Shown in pieces: positions 33,433-42,383 of a stretch of 64,000 nt of DNA (its first letter is position 1; each line of letters starts with the position of its first letter). The notes beneath the pieces are model-generated. The model was not told where the DNA came from. It saw nothing but the letters and a program-made list of their open reading frames with translations, and searched no databases. The stretch is from Allobosea sp035944375 (GTDB lineage: Bacteria > Pseudomonadota > Alphaproteobacteria > Rhizobiales > Beijerinckiaceae), in assembly GCF_035944375.1 (NCBI RefSeq), contig NZ_DASZBE010000027.1; one strand, 5' to 3'. A program made the position numbers and the translations under genes.

Positions 33433-34872
33433 TCAGGCCTTCTCGACATGCTCCTTCGCCACGAAGGCGATGCGCACCATGTTCGTGGCACCCGGCGTCC
33501 CGAACGGCACGCCGGCGACGACGATGATGCGGTCGCCCAGCTTGGCGAAGTTCTCGCGCACGGCGAATTTGCAGGCGCGCGAGGCCATGTCGTCATTGTC
33601 GCTGGCGTCCTTCGTCACAACCGAATGCACCCCCCAGACCAGGGTGAGCTGCCGCGCCGTGGCGCGGTTGGGCGTCAGCGCGATCACGGTCGAGTTGGGT
33701 CGCTCGCGCGCGATGCGGAAGGCGGTCGAACCGGAGGAGGTCCAGGCGGCGATGACCTTGAGCTTGAGCGTATCGGCGATCTCATGGGCCGCCTTGGCGA
33801 TGGCGTCGGCGCCGGTCGCCTCGGGCTCGGCGCGCTGCGCCTCCAGGATCGAGCGGTAGACCGATTCGCTTTCGACCTCCTCGGCGATGCGGTTCATCAT
33901 CGACACTGCCTCGATCGGGAACTGGCCGGCGGCGCTCTCGGCCGAGAGCATCACCGCATCGGCGCCTTCGAACACGGCCGTGGCGACGTCCGACACCTCG
34001 GCGCGCGTCGGCACCGGGCTTGTGATCATGCTCTCCAGCATCTGGGTCGCGACGACGACCGGTTTGCCCATGCGGCGGCACATCCGCGTGATGCGCTTCT
34101 GCGTGCCAGGCACCTTCTCCAGCGGCATCTCGACGCCGAGATCGCCGCGCGCCACCATGATCGCGTCCGACGCGTCGATGATCTCCTGCAGCCGCAGCAG
34201 CGCCTGCGGCTTCTCGATCTTGGCGAGCGCCAACGCCCGCCCGCGCACGATCTTGCGCAGATCGGCCATGTCCTCGGGCCGCTGCACGAAGGACAGCGCG
34301 ATCCAGTCGACGCCCGCCTCGGCCGCCGCTTCCGCGTCGGAGCGGTCCTTGTCGGTCATCGCGGAGACGGCGATGGTGGTGTCGGGCAGGCTCACGCCCT
34401 TGCGCGAGGACAGCCGCCCGCCGACGACGACGCGCGTCACCGCCTGCTTCTCGCTCGCCTTCTCAACCGTCAGGCGCAGCTTGCCGTCGTCGAGGATCAG
34501 CGTGTGGCCGGGCTCGAGCGCGCTCAGGATTTCGGGATGGGGCAGATGCACGCGCTTGACCGTGCCCGGTGCCGGGTCGGAATCGAGCGTGAAGCGGGCC
34601 CCGTTCTCCAGGGTCACCCCGCCATCGCCGCCGAAGGCGCCGACGCGCAGCTTCGGGCCCTGGAGATCGGCGAGGATGCCGACCGGTCGGCGGAACTGCG
34701 ATTCGAGCGCGCGCAGCATCGCCACCTTCTCTGGCAAGGTCTCGCGCTGGGTGTGGCTCATATTGATGCGGAAGACGTCGACACCGGCCTGGAACAGCTT
34801 CGCGCACATCTCCGGCGTCGACGACGCCGGCCCCAGCGTGGCGATGATCTTGATTCGGCGCTCGCGCTTCAT
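33433..34872 (-). CDS. pyk: Pyruvate kinase
   Basis: The 479-residue enzyme has the KIIATLGPASS start, the active-site signature IEKPQALLRLQEIIDASDAIMVARGDLG, GMKLPVVVATQ-like RMGKPVVVATQMLESM and a C-terminal allosteric-type domain. It converts PEP and ADP to pyruvate and ATP. It is the last gene of an operon that starts with a glycerate 2-kinase, so glycerate can flow through 2-phosphoglycerate to pyruvate under one promoter. Confidence 0.97.
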   Translation of the reverse strand: MKRERRIKIIATLGPASSTPEMCAKLFQAGVDVFRINMSHTQRETLPEKVAMLRALESQFRRPVGILADLQGPKLRVGAFGGDGGVTLENGARFTLDSDPAPGTVKRVHLPHPEILSALEPGHTLILDDGKLRLTVEKASEKQAVTRVVVGGRLSSRKGVSLPDTTIAVSAMTDKDRSDAEAAAEAGVDWIALSFVQRPEDMADLRKIVRGRALALAKIEKPQALLRLQEIIDASDAIMVARGDLGVEMPLEKVPGTQKRITRMCRRMGKPVVVATQMLESMITSPVPTRAEVSDVATAVFEGADAVMLSAESAAGQFPIEAVSMMNRIAEEVESESVYRSILEAQRAEPEATGADAIAKAAHEIADTLKLKVIAAWTSSGSTAFRIARERPNSTVIALTPNRATARQLTLVWGVHSVVTKDASDNDDMASRACKFAVRENFAKLGDRIIVVAGVPFGTPGATNMVRIAFVAKEHVEKA

Positions 34873-34883
34873 GAATGGTTTCC

Positions 34884-35327
34884 TCAGGGCCGGGCGGGCG
34901 CGCCGCCGGTGGTGTCGGTCAGCTGGATCGTCCAGCTTTTCTGTTCGCCGGTGTCGACCTCGAAGAAGCCCGCGCGCTCATAGCCGCGCGCCAGACAGTC
35001 TTCTATGCCGCGAATGGTGAATTCCTTGTTGCGGGTGCACATGACGGATTTACCCGTCCACTCGCCGCCGCGGTCGTAGTCGACCGCATGGACATAGTAG
35101 AAGCGCGCCGCCAGCGTGCCGCGCAGCAGCGTCTCGCAGGCCCGCGGCGCGATGTTCCACCAGCCTTCCGTGGTCCAGCCCTGCGCATCGCGATAGCCGA
35201 TCGCGACGCCGACGCGGCTGCTCGTGGTGTTGCACATGCGCAGATCCGCGAGCGCCGGGGCCGCGCCGGCGAGCAGGGCGCCCACGACGAGCAGGAGGCG
35301 CAGGGTCGGTGTCGAGGTCGGGTTCAT
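34884..35327 (-). CDS. DUF1036 periplasmic protein
   Basis: The 147-residue product has a signal peptide (LLLVVGALLAGAAPALA) followed by the DUF1036 core: MCNTTSSRVGVAIGYRD, GWWNIAPRACETLL and several conserved Trp and Cys residues. Its function is unknown. It lies between glycerate kinase and pyk with gaps of one and 11 bases, an arrangement common in alphaproteobacteria. Confidence 0.88.
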   Translation of the reverse strand: MNPTSTPTLRLLLVVGALLAGAAPALADLRMCNTTSSRVGVAIGYRDAQGWTTEGWWNIAPRACETLLRGTLAARFYYVHAVDYDRGGEWTGKSVMCTRNKEFTIRGIEDCLARGYERAGFFEVDTGEQKSWTIQLTDTTGGAPARP

Positions 35328-35328
35328 C

Positions 35329-36654
35329 TCAGGGTTCGATCAGGATGACGCGGCAGTCATTGACGTTGGTGAGGGTCGGCCCGGTGCGCAGCAGATCGCC
35401 CAGCGGCTCGAAGAAGCCGGTGGAATCGTTGTCCGCGAGGGATCGGGCGGGATCAAGGCCGAGCGCCGCGGCGCGCGCGAGCGTCGTCGCGTCGATCACG
35501 GCGCCAGCCGGGTCGCTCGCCTCGCCGCCGCCGCCATCCGTGCCGTCGGTGTCGCCGGAGAGCGCGACGATCCCGGGCGCTCCACCGAGTGCGATCGCCA
35601 GCGCCAGCGCATATTCCTGGTTCGGCCCGCCACGGCCCTGGCCACGCAGCGTCACCGTCAACTCGCCGCCGGAGAGGATGGCGGCGCGCTGTCCCCCACT
35701 CTGCAGCGAGACGGCAAGCTCGGCATGGCGCGCGGCCACATCCTGCGCCTCACCCTCCAGATCGGCGCCGAGATCATGGACCGCGTAACCGGCCGCCGCG
35801 GCCGCCGCATGGGCTGCGGCGATGGATTCGGCTGGCCGGGCGATGATGCGGAATTCGCTGCGGGCGAAGGCGGGGTGCCCGGGCTTGGGCGTCTCGCTGG
35901 CGTCGTCTTCGAGCAGCGCCTTCGCCGCCGCAGGCAGGTCGAGGCCGTAGCGCGCGACGATCGCCCGCGCCTGCGCCATCGTCGTCGGATCGGGCACTGT
36001 CGGCCCCGAGGCGATCGCCGTCGGCTCATCACCGGGCACGTCCGAGATGGCGAGCGTCAGGAGCCGGGCCGGCGCGGCCGCCAGCGCCAGCCGCCCGCCC
36101 TTGATCCGCGACAGGCGCTTGCGGACGATGTTCATCTCGCCGATCGGCGCGCCCGAGCGCAGCAGCGCCTTGTTGACCGCCTGCTTCTCGGCCAGCGTCA
36201 GGGCGCCGGCCGGCGCGACCCAGTTCGCCGAGCCGCCACCCGACAGCAGCACCAGCACGAGGTCGTCGGCCGTGGCGGATGAGGCCAGCTCCAGCGCGCG
36301 GGCGGCGCTGTCGATGCTGCCCTGGTCGGGGACGGGATGGCCGGCAGCGACCATCGGGACATGGCGGGTGGTGGTCTCGTAGCCGTGTCGCGCGACCGCA
36401 TGGCCGAGCAGACGCTCCGGCGGAACGCCGCTGTCGAGATAATGCGCCTCGGCCAGTGCGGTCATGCTGCCGGCCGCCTTGCCGGCCGCGAGCAGGATCA
36501 GCCGCCCCGTCGCGGGCATGGGCGGCAGATGCGCCGGCAGGCAGCCCGAAGGGTGCGCCCGCGCCACCGCCGCGTCGAAAACCGCCCGCGCCGTCGCGCG
36601 CATCCGCTCCCGTCGGTCGCCGGCTTGCTGCAAGGCCCTCTCGTCTCCCCCCAT
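35329..36654 (-). CDS. Glycerate 2-kinase (MOFRL/TtuD family)
   Basis: The 441-residue protein has the DUF4147 N-terminal domain (LLAAGKAAGSM near residue 56, LSGGGSANW, SDVPGDEPTAIASGPT) and the C-terminal MOFRL domain (GGELTVTLRG-x-GRGGPNQEYAL, LSGDTDGTDG). It phosphorylates D-glycerate to 2-phosphoglycerate. In this operon pyk follows, and a hydroxypyruvate reductase-like enzyme is encoded at 13670. The start at 36654 is the first ATG of the frame; a later ATG at residue 18 is possible. Confidence 0.92.
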   Translation of the reverse strand: MGGDERALQQAGDRRERMRATARAVFDAAVARAHPSGCLPAHLPPMPATGRLILLAAGKAAGSMTALAEAHYLDSGVPPERLLGHAVARHGYETTTRHVPMVAAGHPVPDQGSIDSAARALELASSATADDLVLVLLSGGGSANWVAPAGALTLAEKQAVNKALLRSGAPIGEMNIVRKRLSRIKGGRLALAAAPARLLTLAISDVPGDEPTAIASGPTVPDPTTMAQARAIVARYGLDLPAAAKALLEDDASETPKPGHPAFARSEFRIIARPAESIAAAHAAAAAAGYAVHDLGADLEGEAQDVAARHAELAVSLQSGGQRAAILSGGELTVTLRGQGRGGPNQEYALALAIALGGAPGIVALSGDTDGTDGGGGEASDPAGAVIDATTLARAAALGLDPARSLADNDSTGFFEPLGDLLRTGPTLTNVNDCRVILIEP

Positions 36655-36899
36655 TCGCGCGCGCCATGAATCGCCGCGCGGCGTCGTTGCCGAATCTTTT
36701 AAGTGCGGGCCGGGCCCTCGTCATCAGGGTTTTCCCGCAATAATCATACTTATCGATAGGGATTGGAGCTTGCGTGACGCCCGCGCGGCCACGGGCCTGT
36801 TGAGAGCGGCCTGCCGTAGAGCGCAGCCGGCTTGACGCCGGGGGGCGCGTGGTGCGAACCCTCCGGCCAAATCTCCCCATCACCGAGAAGGACATTCAG

Positions 36900-37142
36900 A
36901 TGGACGATCCGATCGCGGGCGACCAGCTCAAGAGCATCGTGGAGCGCATCGAGCGTCTCGAGGAAGAGAAGAAGACCATCGCTGACGACATCAAGGAGGT
37001 CTATGCCGAGGCCAAGGGCAACGGCTACGACGTCAAGGTGCTCAGGAAGGTCATCGCCATCCGCAAGCGCGACGCCAATGAGCGCGCCGAGGAGGAGGCG
37101 ATCCTCGACCTCTACCTCCAGGCCGTCGGCGAGAGCGCCTGA
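36900..37142 (+). CDS. gapR: Nucleoid-associated protein GapR (DUF2312)
   Basis: The 80-residue protein is almost fully helical and matches GapR: QLKSIVERIERLEEEKKTIADDIKEVYAEAKGNGYDVKVLRKVIAIRK, then an acidic helix. In Caulobacter it forms a clamp around overtwisted DNA and helps topoisomerases. AGAAGGAC precedes ATG 36900. It is divergent from the glycerate kinase-pyk operon. Confidence 0.95.
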   Translation: MDDPIAGDQLKSIVERIERLEEEKKTIADDIKEVYAEAKGNGYDVKVLRKVIAIRKRDANERAEEEAILDLYLQAVGESA

Positions 37143-37168
37143 GCGCCCCCCCCCAGTGTTGAGAATCG

Positions 37169-37203
37169 AAACGCCCGCGCCGGGAGACCGGAGCGAGCGT
37201 TTT
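37169..37203 (+). terminator. Terminator of gapR
   Basis: AAACGC-CGC-CCGG pairs with CCGG-GCG-GCGTTT with single-base mismatches around GAGA, ending in TTTT. It also lies before the convergent aminotransferase gene. Confidence 0.6.
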
Positions 37204-37233
37204 GCGTTTGGGGCGGGTGGGTCGCCGTAGGCC

Positions 37234-38679
37234 TCAGCCCTTCGACACCGCGACCTTGCGCAGGTAATCCGTCACGATACGGGTGATGCCGCGCGAGAGC
37301 AGATCGTCCAGCGCATTGATGAAGGTGTCGCAATCCTCGCGCGTCGCAATCAGCGGCGGCTCGAGGCGGATGACGTTGCGGTTGTATTCGGTGAAGGCGA
37401 CGAGCACGTCGTAATCCTTCAGCAACAGCGCGCCGACGAAGCCGCAGAGCGAGCCCTTCAGCTTGTCGTCGAGCAGCGCGACCATGTGCTTGAGCCCGAA
37501 GGGCATGGTCTCGCTGATGTCCTGGAACTCGACGCCGATCATCAGGCCGCGCCCGCGGATCTCCTTCAGCAGGCTCGGATGCTTGGCGCGCAGCCCGTTC
37601 AGCCGCTCGATCAGGTAGTCGCCCTGGCGCTGCGCATTGCCCATGAGGTCTTCCTCATAGAGCACGTTCAGCGCCTCGATGGCGGAAACGCAGGCCTCGC
37701 CCATGCCGCCGAACGTCGCCTGGGCATGAATCAGCGCGGTCTTGGGCTTGCCATAGGCCTTCATGTAGAGCTCGCGGCGGGCGATCATCGCGCCCATCGC
37801 GGCCTTGGAGCCGCCCAGCGCCTTGGCCAGCGCGGTCACGTCCGGCACCACCCCGTCGCGCTCGAAGGCGAAGAACTGGCCGGTGCGCCCGAGTCCGCAC
37901 TGCACCTCGTCGGCGACCCAGAGCACGCCATGCTTGTCGCAGAGCGCCCGCAATTCGCGCCAGAAGCCCATGGGCGCCTCGACGATGCCGCCGCCGCCCT
38001 GGATCGTCTCCATCACGACGATGCCGATCGACGGGTCGCTCTCCAGCGCCTGGCGCACCGCCTCGATGTCGCCGAAGGGCACCTTGACCCGGTTCTCGAC
38101 CAGCTTGAACTGCGACTGGTAGAGGCTCGAATCCGTGACCGAGAGCACGCCCTTGGTCTTGCCGTGGAAGGAGTTCGCGGCATGCAGGATCTTGGACTTG
38201 CCCGGTCCCTGCGCCTGCTCGGCCACCTTCAGCGCCGCTTCCATGGCTTCCGAGCCGGTCGAGCCGAGGAAGACCATGTCGAGATCGCCGGGCGAGATCG
38301 CGGCGAGATTGGCGGCCAGAGCCGAGGCGTATTGCGACATGAACGCCATGCAGATCTCATGGCGGTTCTCGTCCTGAAACCTCTTGCGGGCCGCGACGAT
38401 GCGCGGATGGTTGTGGCCGAAGGCGACCGAGCAGAACCCGCCGAAGAAATCGAGGATCTTGCGGCCGTCCTTGGTGATGTAGTGCATGCCCTCGGCCCGA
38501 TCGACGAGGATCTTGTCGAAGCCGAGCAGCTTCAGGAAATGCACCTGGCCCGGGTTGATATGGCTGGTGAAGAGCTCCTTCACCGTCTGCACGTCGAGCT
38601 GCTTGGCCTCCTCGACGCTGTAGAGCTTCGGACGAGCCGGCGTGGCCATGTCGTCGGTCTTGAAAGCGGGCATGCTCAT
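37234..38679 (-). CDS. Class III PLP-dependent aminotransferase
   Basis: The 481-residue enzyme has the class III layout: DFFGGFCSVAFGHNHP, GSTGSEAMEAALK, SFHGKTKG, DEVQCGLGRTG and the PLP-lysine region ALAKALGGSKAAMGA. It is near the L-lysine/ornithine/GABA aminotransferase group. Its start overlaps the stop of the upstream epimerase gene by four bases. The cassette context (epimerase plus SMR-like transporter) suggests amination of a sugar or lipid-linked intermediate rather than simple catabolism, but this is inference. Confidence 0.85.
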   Translation of the reverse strand: MSMPAFKTDDMATPARPKLYSVEEAKQLDVQTVKELFTSHINPGQVHFLKLLGFDKILVDRAEGMHYITKDGRKILDFFGGFCSVAFGHNHPRIVAARKRFQDENRHEICMAFMSQYASALAANLAAISPGDLDMVFLGSTGSEAMEAALKVAEQAQGPGKSKILHAANSFHGKTKGVLSVTDSSLYQSQFKLVENRVKVPFGDIEAVRQALESDPSIGIVVMETIQGGGGIVEAPMGFWRELRALCDKHGVLWVADEVQCGLGRTGQFFAFERDGVVPDVTALAKALGGSKAAMGAMIARRELYMKAYGKPKTALIHAQATFGGMGEACVSAIEALNVLYEEDLMGNAQRQGDYLIERLNGLRAKHPSLLKEIRGRGLMIGVEFQDISETMPFGLKHMVALLDDKLKGSLCGFVGALLLKDYDVLVAFTEYNRNVIRLEPPLIATREDCDTFINALDDLLSRGITRIVTDYLRKVAVSKG

Positions 38680-39680
38680 GCGGCGACACTCCTGGGCGCT
38701 TGCTGGGAGGGCGCTTTGGCCCGGCGATATTCGGTGTAGGCGGCGAGCAGCATGTCCTCGTCGCGATGCAGCGGCTTCCAGCCCAGCTCGCGCTTGGCCT
38801 TGGAGGTGTCGAGGATGCAGATCTCGTCGGCGATCATGTACTGCTCGGGGTCCATGATCGGCATGTTGATCGCGTCGAGCGCGTTCAGCGTCAGCTTCAC
38901 CAGCGGCGCCGGGGTCGGCAGCAGGATCGACTTCGAGCCGGCATGCCTGATCAGGTCGCCGAGCAGCTTCTTCACCGGCGGCGGATCGTCCGAGCCGAGA
39001 TTGTAGGCCGAGTTCGGGAAATCCGCCTTCCAGGCCGCGACGCAGGCGCTGGCGCAGTCGAAGACCGAGATGAACTGGTAGGGGTTCTTGCCCGAGCCGA
39101 TCATCGGCACCGGCAGGTTGAGGTCGATCAGCTTGAACAGCTTGACGAGAATACCCAGCCGCCCGGGCCCGATGATCAGCCGCGGCCGGAAGATCGGGAT
39201 CTGGAATCCGCGGTCGCGATAGGTCTGGGCCAGCGTCTCGGTCGCGAGCTTGCTCTCGCCATATTCGCCGAGCGGCTTGGCGGGATGCGTCTCGTCCTGC
39301 GGCACGGTCACCGAATGGCCGTAGATCATGTCGGTGGTGAAGTGGACGAGCTTGTGGGCGCCAGCCTTGTCCATCCAGCTCAGGATGTTCTGCGTGCCGT
39401 GATAGTTCACCGGCCAGAAGAAATCGTGCCGCTCCGCGCGGGTCACGATCGGCGAGAGCATCTTGGCCGAGAGGTTGTAGACGAGGTCGTCCTGGCGCAG
39501 CGGAATGCCGGCGACGCTCTGCGCATCCGTCACGTCGATGCGGTGGAAGGGCACCTTGGCGTAATGCGGATGCGGACTCTTGACGATGTCGGCGACCAGC
39601 ACCTCCTCGCCCATGGCCGCGAGATCGGCTGCCAGATGCGAGCCGACGAAGCCGTCGCCGCCAATGATGATGTGCTTCAT
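38676..39680 (-). CDS. NAD-dependent epimerase/dehydratase (extended SDR)
   Basis: The 334-residue protein has the Rossmann motif GGDGFVGSHL at residues 8-17, the active-site Tyr/Lys in YGESK, and a preceding FTTDMIYG strand. It resembles UDP-sugar 4-epimerases or hopanoid-associated SDRs. The middle contains IFRPRLIIGPGR, the usual nucleotide-sugar pocket. It is the third gene of a leftward four-gene unit, and its stop overlaps the ATG of the aminotransferase gene. Confidence 0.85.
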   Translation of the reverse strand: MKHIIIGGDGFVGSHLAADLAAMGEEVLVADIVKSPHPHYAKVPFHRIDVTDAQSVAGIPLRQDDLVYNLSAKMLSPIVTRAERHDFFWPVNYHGTQNILSWMDKAGAHKLVHFTTDMIYGHSVTVPQDETHPAKPLGEYGESKLATETLAQTYRDRGFQIPIFRPRLIIGPGRLGILVKLFKLIDLNLPVPMIGSGKNPYQFISVFDCASACVAAWKADFPNSAYNLGSDDPPPVKKLLGDLIRHAGSKSILLPTPAPLVKLTLNALDAINMPIMDPEQYMIADEICILDTSKAKRELGWKPLHRDEDMLLAAYTEYRRAKAPSQQAPRSVAA

Positions 39681-39696
39681 CTGCAGTCTCTCCGGC

Positions 39697-39810
39697 TCAA
39701 CGGGGCTGGCGCGGACGCGGATCGCGCACCGGGACCGGGATGGGCTTGAGCACAGGCTGGGGCTCGAGCAGCGCGCCGAGGCGCATGAACAGGCGAACGA
39801 TCAGATCCAT
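39697..39810 (-). CDS. Possible 37-residue peptide in the transporter-epimerase cassette
   Basis: A short frame reads MDLIVRLFMRLGALLEPQPV and then a Pro/Arg-rich tail ending RPRQPR. GAGGG lies six bases before the ATG, and it starts eight bases after the transporter stop and ends 16 bases before the epimerase gene. The amphipathic start followed by a basic tail suggests a membrane-associated peptide. Without homologues in hand I cannot exclude chance. Confidence 0.45.
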   Translation of the reverse strand: MDLIVRLFMRLGALLEPQPVLKPIPVPVRDPRPRQPR

Positions 39811-39818
39811 GATGTCCC

Positions 39819-40187
39819 TCAGCTTTGTGCGATGAAGATGGTGCCGAGCACGATGAGACCGATGCCGGCGATGCGCGCGGGCCCCAGATCCTCGTGAAAG
39901 ACGAAGAAGGCGTAGGCCGCGACCACGACATAGGCGAGGCTCAGGAAGGGGTAGGCGTAGGAGATCTGCACCTTCGAGAGCACGATCAGATGCGAGGCCA
40001 TGCTGATGACGAAGGTGCACAGCCCGGCGAAGACGAAGGGGTTGAAGACCACGCGGAAGACCGTCGAGATCAGGCCGTCGCCGGCCACATCGAGCGTCCC
40101 CACGCCGGTCATGCCGCGCTTCAGCATGAGCTGCGCCGCGGCGTTGGTCAGCACCGTGAACAGGATCAGGGGCAGATAGGCGTTCAT
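39819..40187 (-). CDS. SMR/EamA-like small transporter (ArnE-like)
   Basis: The 122-residue protein has four hydrophobic helices (LPLILFTVLTNAAAQLML; NPFVFAGLCTFVISMASHLIVL; YAYPFLSLAYVVVAAYAFFVF; IAGIGLIVLGTIFIAQ). The helix-2 to helix-3 region VQISYAYPFLSLAYV matches ArnE/ArnF-type half-transporters, which flip lipid-linked aminoarabinose. It heads the unit with the 37-residue ORF, epimerase and aminotransferase. Confidence 0.82.
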   Translation of the reverse strand: MNAYLPLILFTVLTNAAAQLMLKRGMTGVGTLDVAGDGLISTVFRVVFNPFVFAGLCTFVISMASHLIVLSKVQISYAYPFLSLAYVVVAAYAFFVFHEDLGPARIAGIGLIVLGTIFIAQS

Positions 40188-40353
40188 CGGCGCAGGAGCA
40201 CTTTCGCGGTCATCCGCCGTTCCAAGTCATCGGGCGGCTGGTGTGTCGTCGGGCCTCTGGATGACGTGGAAAATACTTCAAATGCGTTGCGCCGCGGGTC
40301 TTACCTCGCTGTAACGTTAAGATGATCCTGACGGGATCTCAGAAAGACGCCAG

Positions 40354-42267
40354 CTACCCGCCGGCGCGCTCGGGCGCCGGCCGCAGTCCCCGCGGCGCAA
40401 TGCCGAGCGTCTTCATCCGCGAGGCCAGCGTCGTTGCGGGCACGCCGAGCAGGGCGGCGGCGCCCTGCGGTCCGCTGACCCGGCCGCGACATGTTTCCAG
40501 CGCGGCGAGGATGCTGGCGCGGTCACGCTCGCGCCGCTCCGCCTCGGTGAGGATGGGCCCGCCCGCCGGAAGGGGCACCGGCGCCGTCACCAGCGGGCGC
40601 CCGCCCTCGGGCAGCGCGATGAAGAGCCGGCCGTTGCGCGCGAGGATCGCCGCGCGCTCGATGACGTTCTGCAGCTCGCGGACATTGCCGGGCCAGTCAT
40701 AGGCACGCAGCCGGGAGACGTCGCCCTCGCTCAGCTTCAGCCCCTCGGTCTTCAGCTTGCGCTGCGCCCCGCCGAGGAAATGCAGGGCCAGCAGCGGAAT
40801 GTCCTCCGGACGCTCGCGCAGCGGCACCGAGACGATCGGGAAGACGTCGAGCCTAAAATACAGGTCCTCGCGGAAGCGGCCCTCCCGGACCTCGCGGCGC
40901 AGATCCCTGTTGGTCGCCGCGATGATGCGGACATTGACATGCCGCGTGCGCTCCTCGCCGACGCGCTCGAACTGCCCCTCCTGCAGCACGCGCAGCAACT
41001 TGCCCTGCAGCTCGAGCGGGATCTCGCCGACCTCGTCGAGGAAGAGCGTGCCACCATCGGCGAGCTCGAAGCGGCCGATGCGGTCCCGCAGCGCCCCGGT
41101 GAAGGCGCCCTTCACATGGCCGAAGAACTCGCTCTCGAACAGCTCGCGCGGGATCGCGGCGCAGTTCACCCGGATCAGGGGCCGCACATGGCGCTCGCTC
41201 GCCTCGTGGATGGCGCTCGCGATCAGCTCCTTTCCGGTGCCGGATTCGCCTGTGATCAGCACGGCGGCGTCGGTGCGCGCCACCAGCTCGACCTGGCTGA
41301 GGATCTTCTGGATCGCGCCCGAGCGCCCGACGACACCACGATGGTTGCGCTCCAGCCGCATCTCCTCCTGCAGATAGGCGTTCTCCTGCTGCAGCCGCTC
41401 GCGCAGGCTGTCGACCTCGGCCAGCGCCGCCCGCAGGCGCTCATCGGCCTCGTGGCGCTGGCTGACGTCGCGGAAGATGATGACCGCCCCGACCAGCCGG
41501 CCCCGGTCGCGGATCGGCGTCGAGGTGTACTCGACCCAGAAGCCCGAGCCGTCCTTGCGGAAGAACATCTCGTTCTCGACATGGTGGACCGCCCCGTCGC
41601 GGAAGGCGGCGTAGATCGGGCATTCCTCATGCGGGTAATGCGTGCCGTCGGGCCGGTGGTGATGCACGCAGGCATGCATGTCCCGCCCGATCAGCTCGCC
41701 CGTCTCCCAGCCCAGCATCGCCTCGCCGGCCGGGTTGACGAAGGTGGTGCGGCCCTCCGCATTGACGCCGAAGATGCCTTCGCCCGCCGCGCGCAGGATC
41801 AGCTGGTTGCTGCGCTCGATCTCCTGGAACAGCCGCTCCGTGCGGCGCCATTCGGTCAGCCCGGCGCGGACATGCTCCTCTGCATCGGCATCGAGGTCGC
41901 GCCGGTGGCGCGCCTCGAGATCGTAAAGCGTCAGCAGGATCGACGGGTCGGGCTGGGTCAAAAGCCGCGCGCCGATGCACTCGGCATGGAACGCCGCGCC
42001 ATCGGCCCGCTGCGGCGAGAGCGAACGTGTCCAATAGCGGCCCTTGTGCAGCACCGCCTCGGTGAAGACCGTCAGCGCCGCCGCCTGGCCCGCAAACACT
42101 GACAGGACCGAGGCGTCGACGAGTTCGCCCTCCGGCGGCGTCAGCAGGCGCCGGGCCTCCTCATTGGCCGCCAGAATCCGGCCCGTCGTCACATCCACCG
42201 CCAGCGCGGCGTCGACCATGCTCTCGAACAGCCAGGTGGTCTGCGGCGATACGGGCAAAGCAATCAC
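40354..42267 (-). CDS. Sigma-54-dependent regulator with two PAS domains
   Basis: The 637-residue protein has PAS1 (about 12-120), PAS2 (about 150-270, with a CVHHHRPDGTHYPHEECPI segment) and a short coiled coil (280-305). An AAA+ domain follows with Walker A GESGTGKE at 340-347 and the sigma-54 contact GAFTGA at 387-392. A Fis-type HTH ends it. It starts at GTG 42267. It diverges from the cyanate transport and cyanase genes, whose promoter has a sigma-54 -24/-12 element. There is no receiver domain, so ligand or redox sensing through the PAS or Cys/His-rich segment is likely. Confidence 0.93.
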   Translation of the reverse strand: MIALPVSPQTTWLFESMVDAALAVDVTTGRILAANEEARRLLTPPEGELVDASVLSVFAGQAAALTVFTEAVLHKGRYWTRSLSPQRADGAAFHAECIGARLLTQPDPSILLTLYDLEARHRRDLDADAEEHVRAGLTEWRRTERLFQEIERSNQLILRAAGEGIFGVNAEGRTTFVNPAGEAMLGWETGELIGRDMHACVHHHRPDGTHYPHEECPIYAAFRDGAVHHVENEMFFRKDGSGFWVEYTSTPIRDRGRLVGAVIIFRDVSQRHEADERLRAALAEVDSLRERLQQENAYLQEEMRLERNHRGVVGRSGAIQKILSQVELVARTDAAVLITGESGTGKELIASAIHEASERHVRPLIRVNCAAIPRELFESEFFGHVKGAFTGALRDRIGRFELADGGTLFLDEVGEIPLELQGKLLRVLQEGQFERVGEERTRHVNVRIIAATNRDLRREVREGRFREDLYFRLDVFPIVSVPLRERPEDIPLLALHFLGGAQRKLKTEGLKLSEGDVSRLRAYDWPGNVRELQNVIERAAILARNGRLFIALPEGGRPLVTAPVPLPAGGPILTEAERRERDRASILAALETCRGRVSGPQGAAALLGVPATTLASRMKTLGIAPRGLRPAPERAGG

Positions 42268-42275
42268 GGCAGCTC

Positions 42276-42287
42276 ACGAAATGTCGT
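42276..42287. promoter_or_regulatory. Possible third half-site of the sigma-54 activator
   Basis: ACGAAATGTCGT differs at two positions from the arm ACGAATTCTCGT at 42298, exactly 22 bases (two helical turns) downstream. It lies just before the regulator's GTG. Confidence 0.4.
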
Positions 42288-42297
42288 TACCGGGAAC

Positions 42298-42326
42298 ACG
42301 AATTCTCGTCATTTACGAGAATTCGT
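42298..42326. promoter_or_regulatory. Perfect palindrome, probable upstream activator site
   Basis: ACGAATTCTCGT and ACGAGAATTCGT are 12-base perfect inverted arms with spacer CATTT. The centre is about 75 bases upstream of the -24 element of the cyanate operon and 45 bases before the regulator start. This is the right place for activation of one gene set and autorepression of the other. Confidence 0.75.
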
Positions 42327-42383
42327 CAAGTGCGAACCGCCGCTAAGTCCCTGATGTTTCGGCCTGCATCCCGGCCGGCCGGG

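Noticed and set aside
42298..42326. Reading the palindrome as a rho-independent terminator
   Set aside because: It has no T-run, lies between divergent genes rather than after one, and is correctly placed as an activator site.
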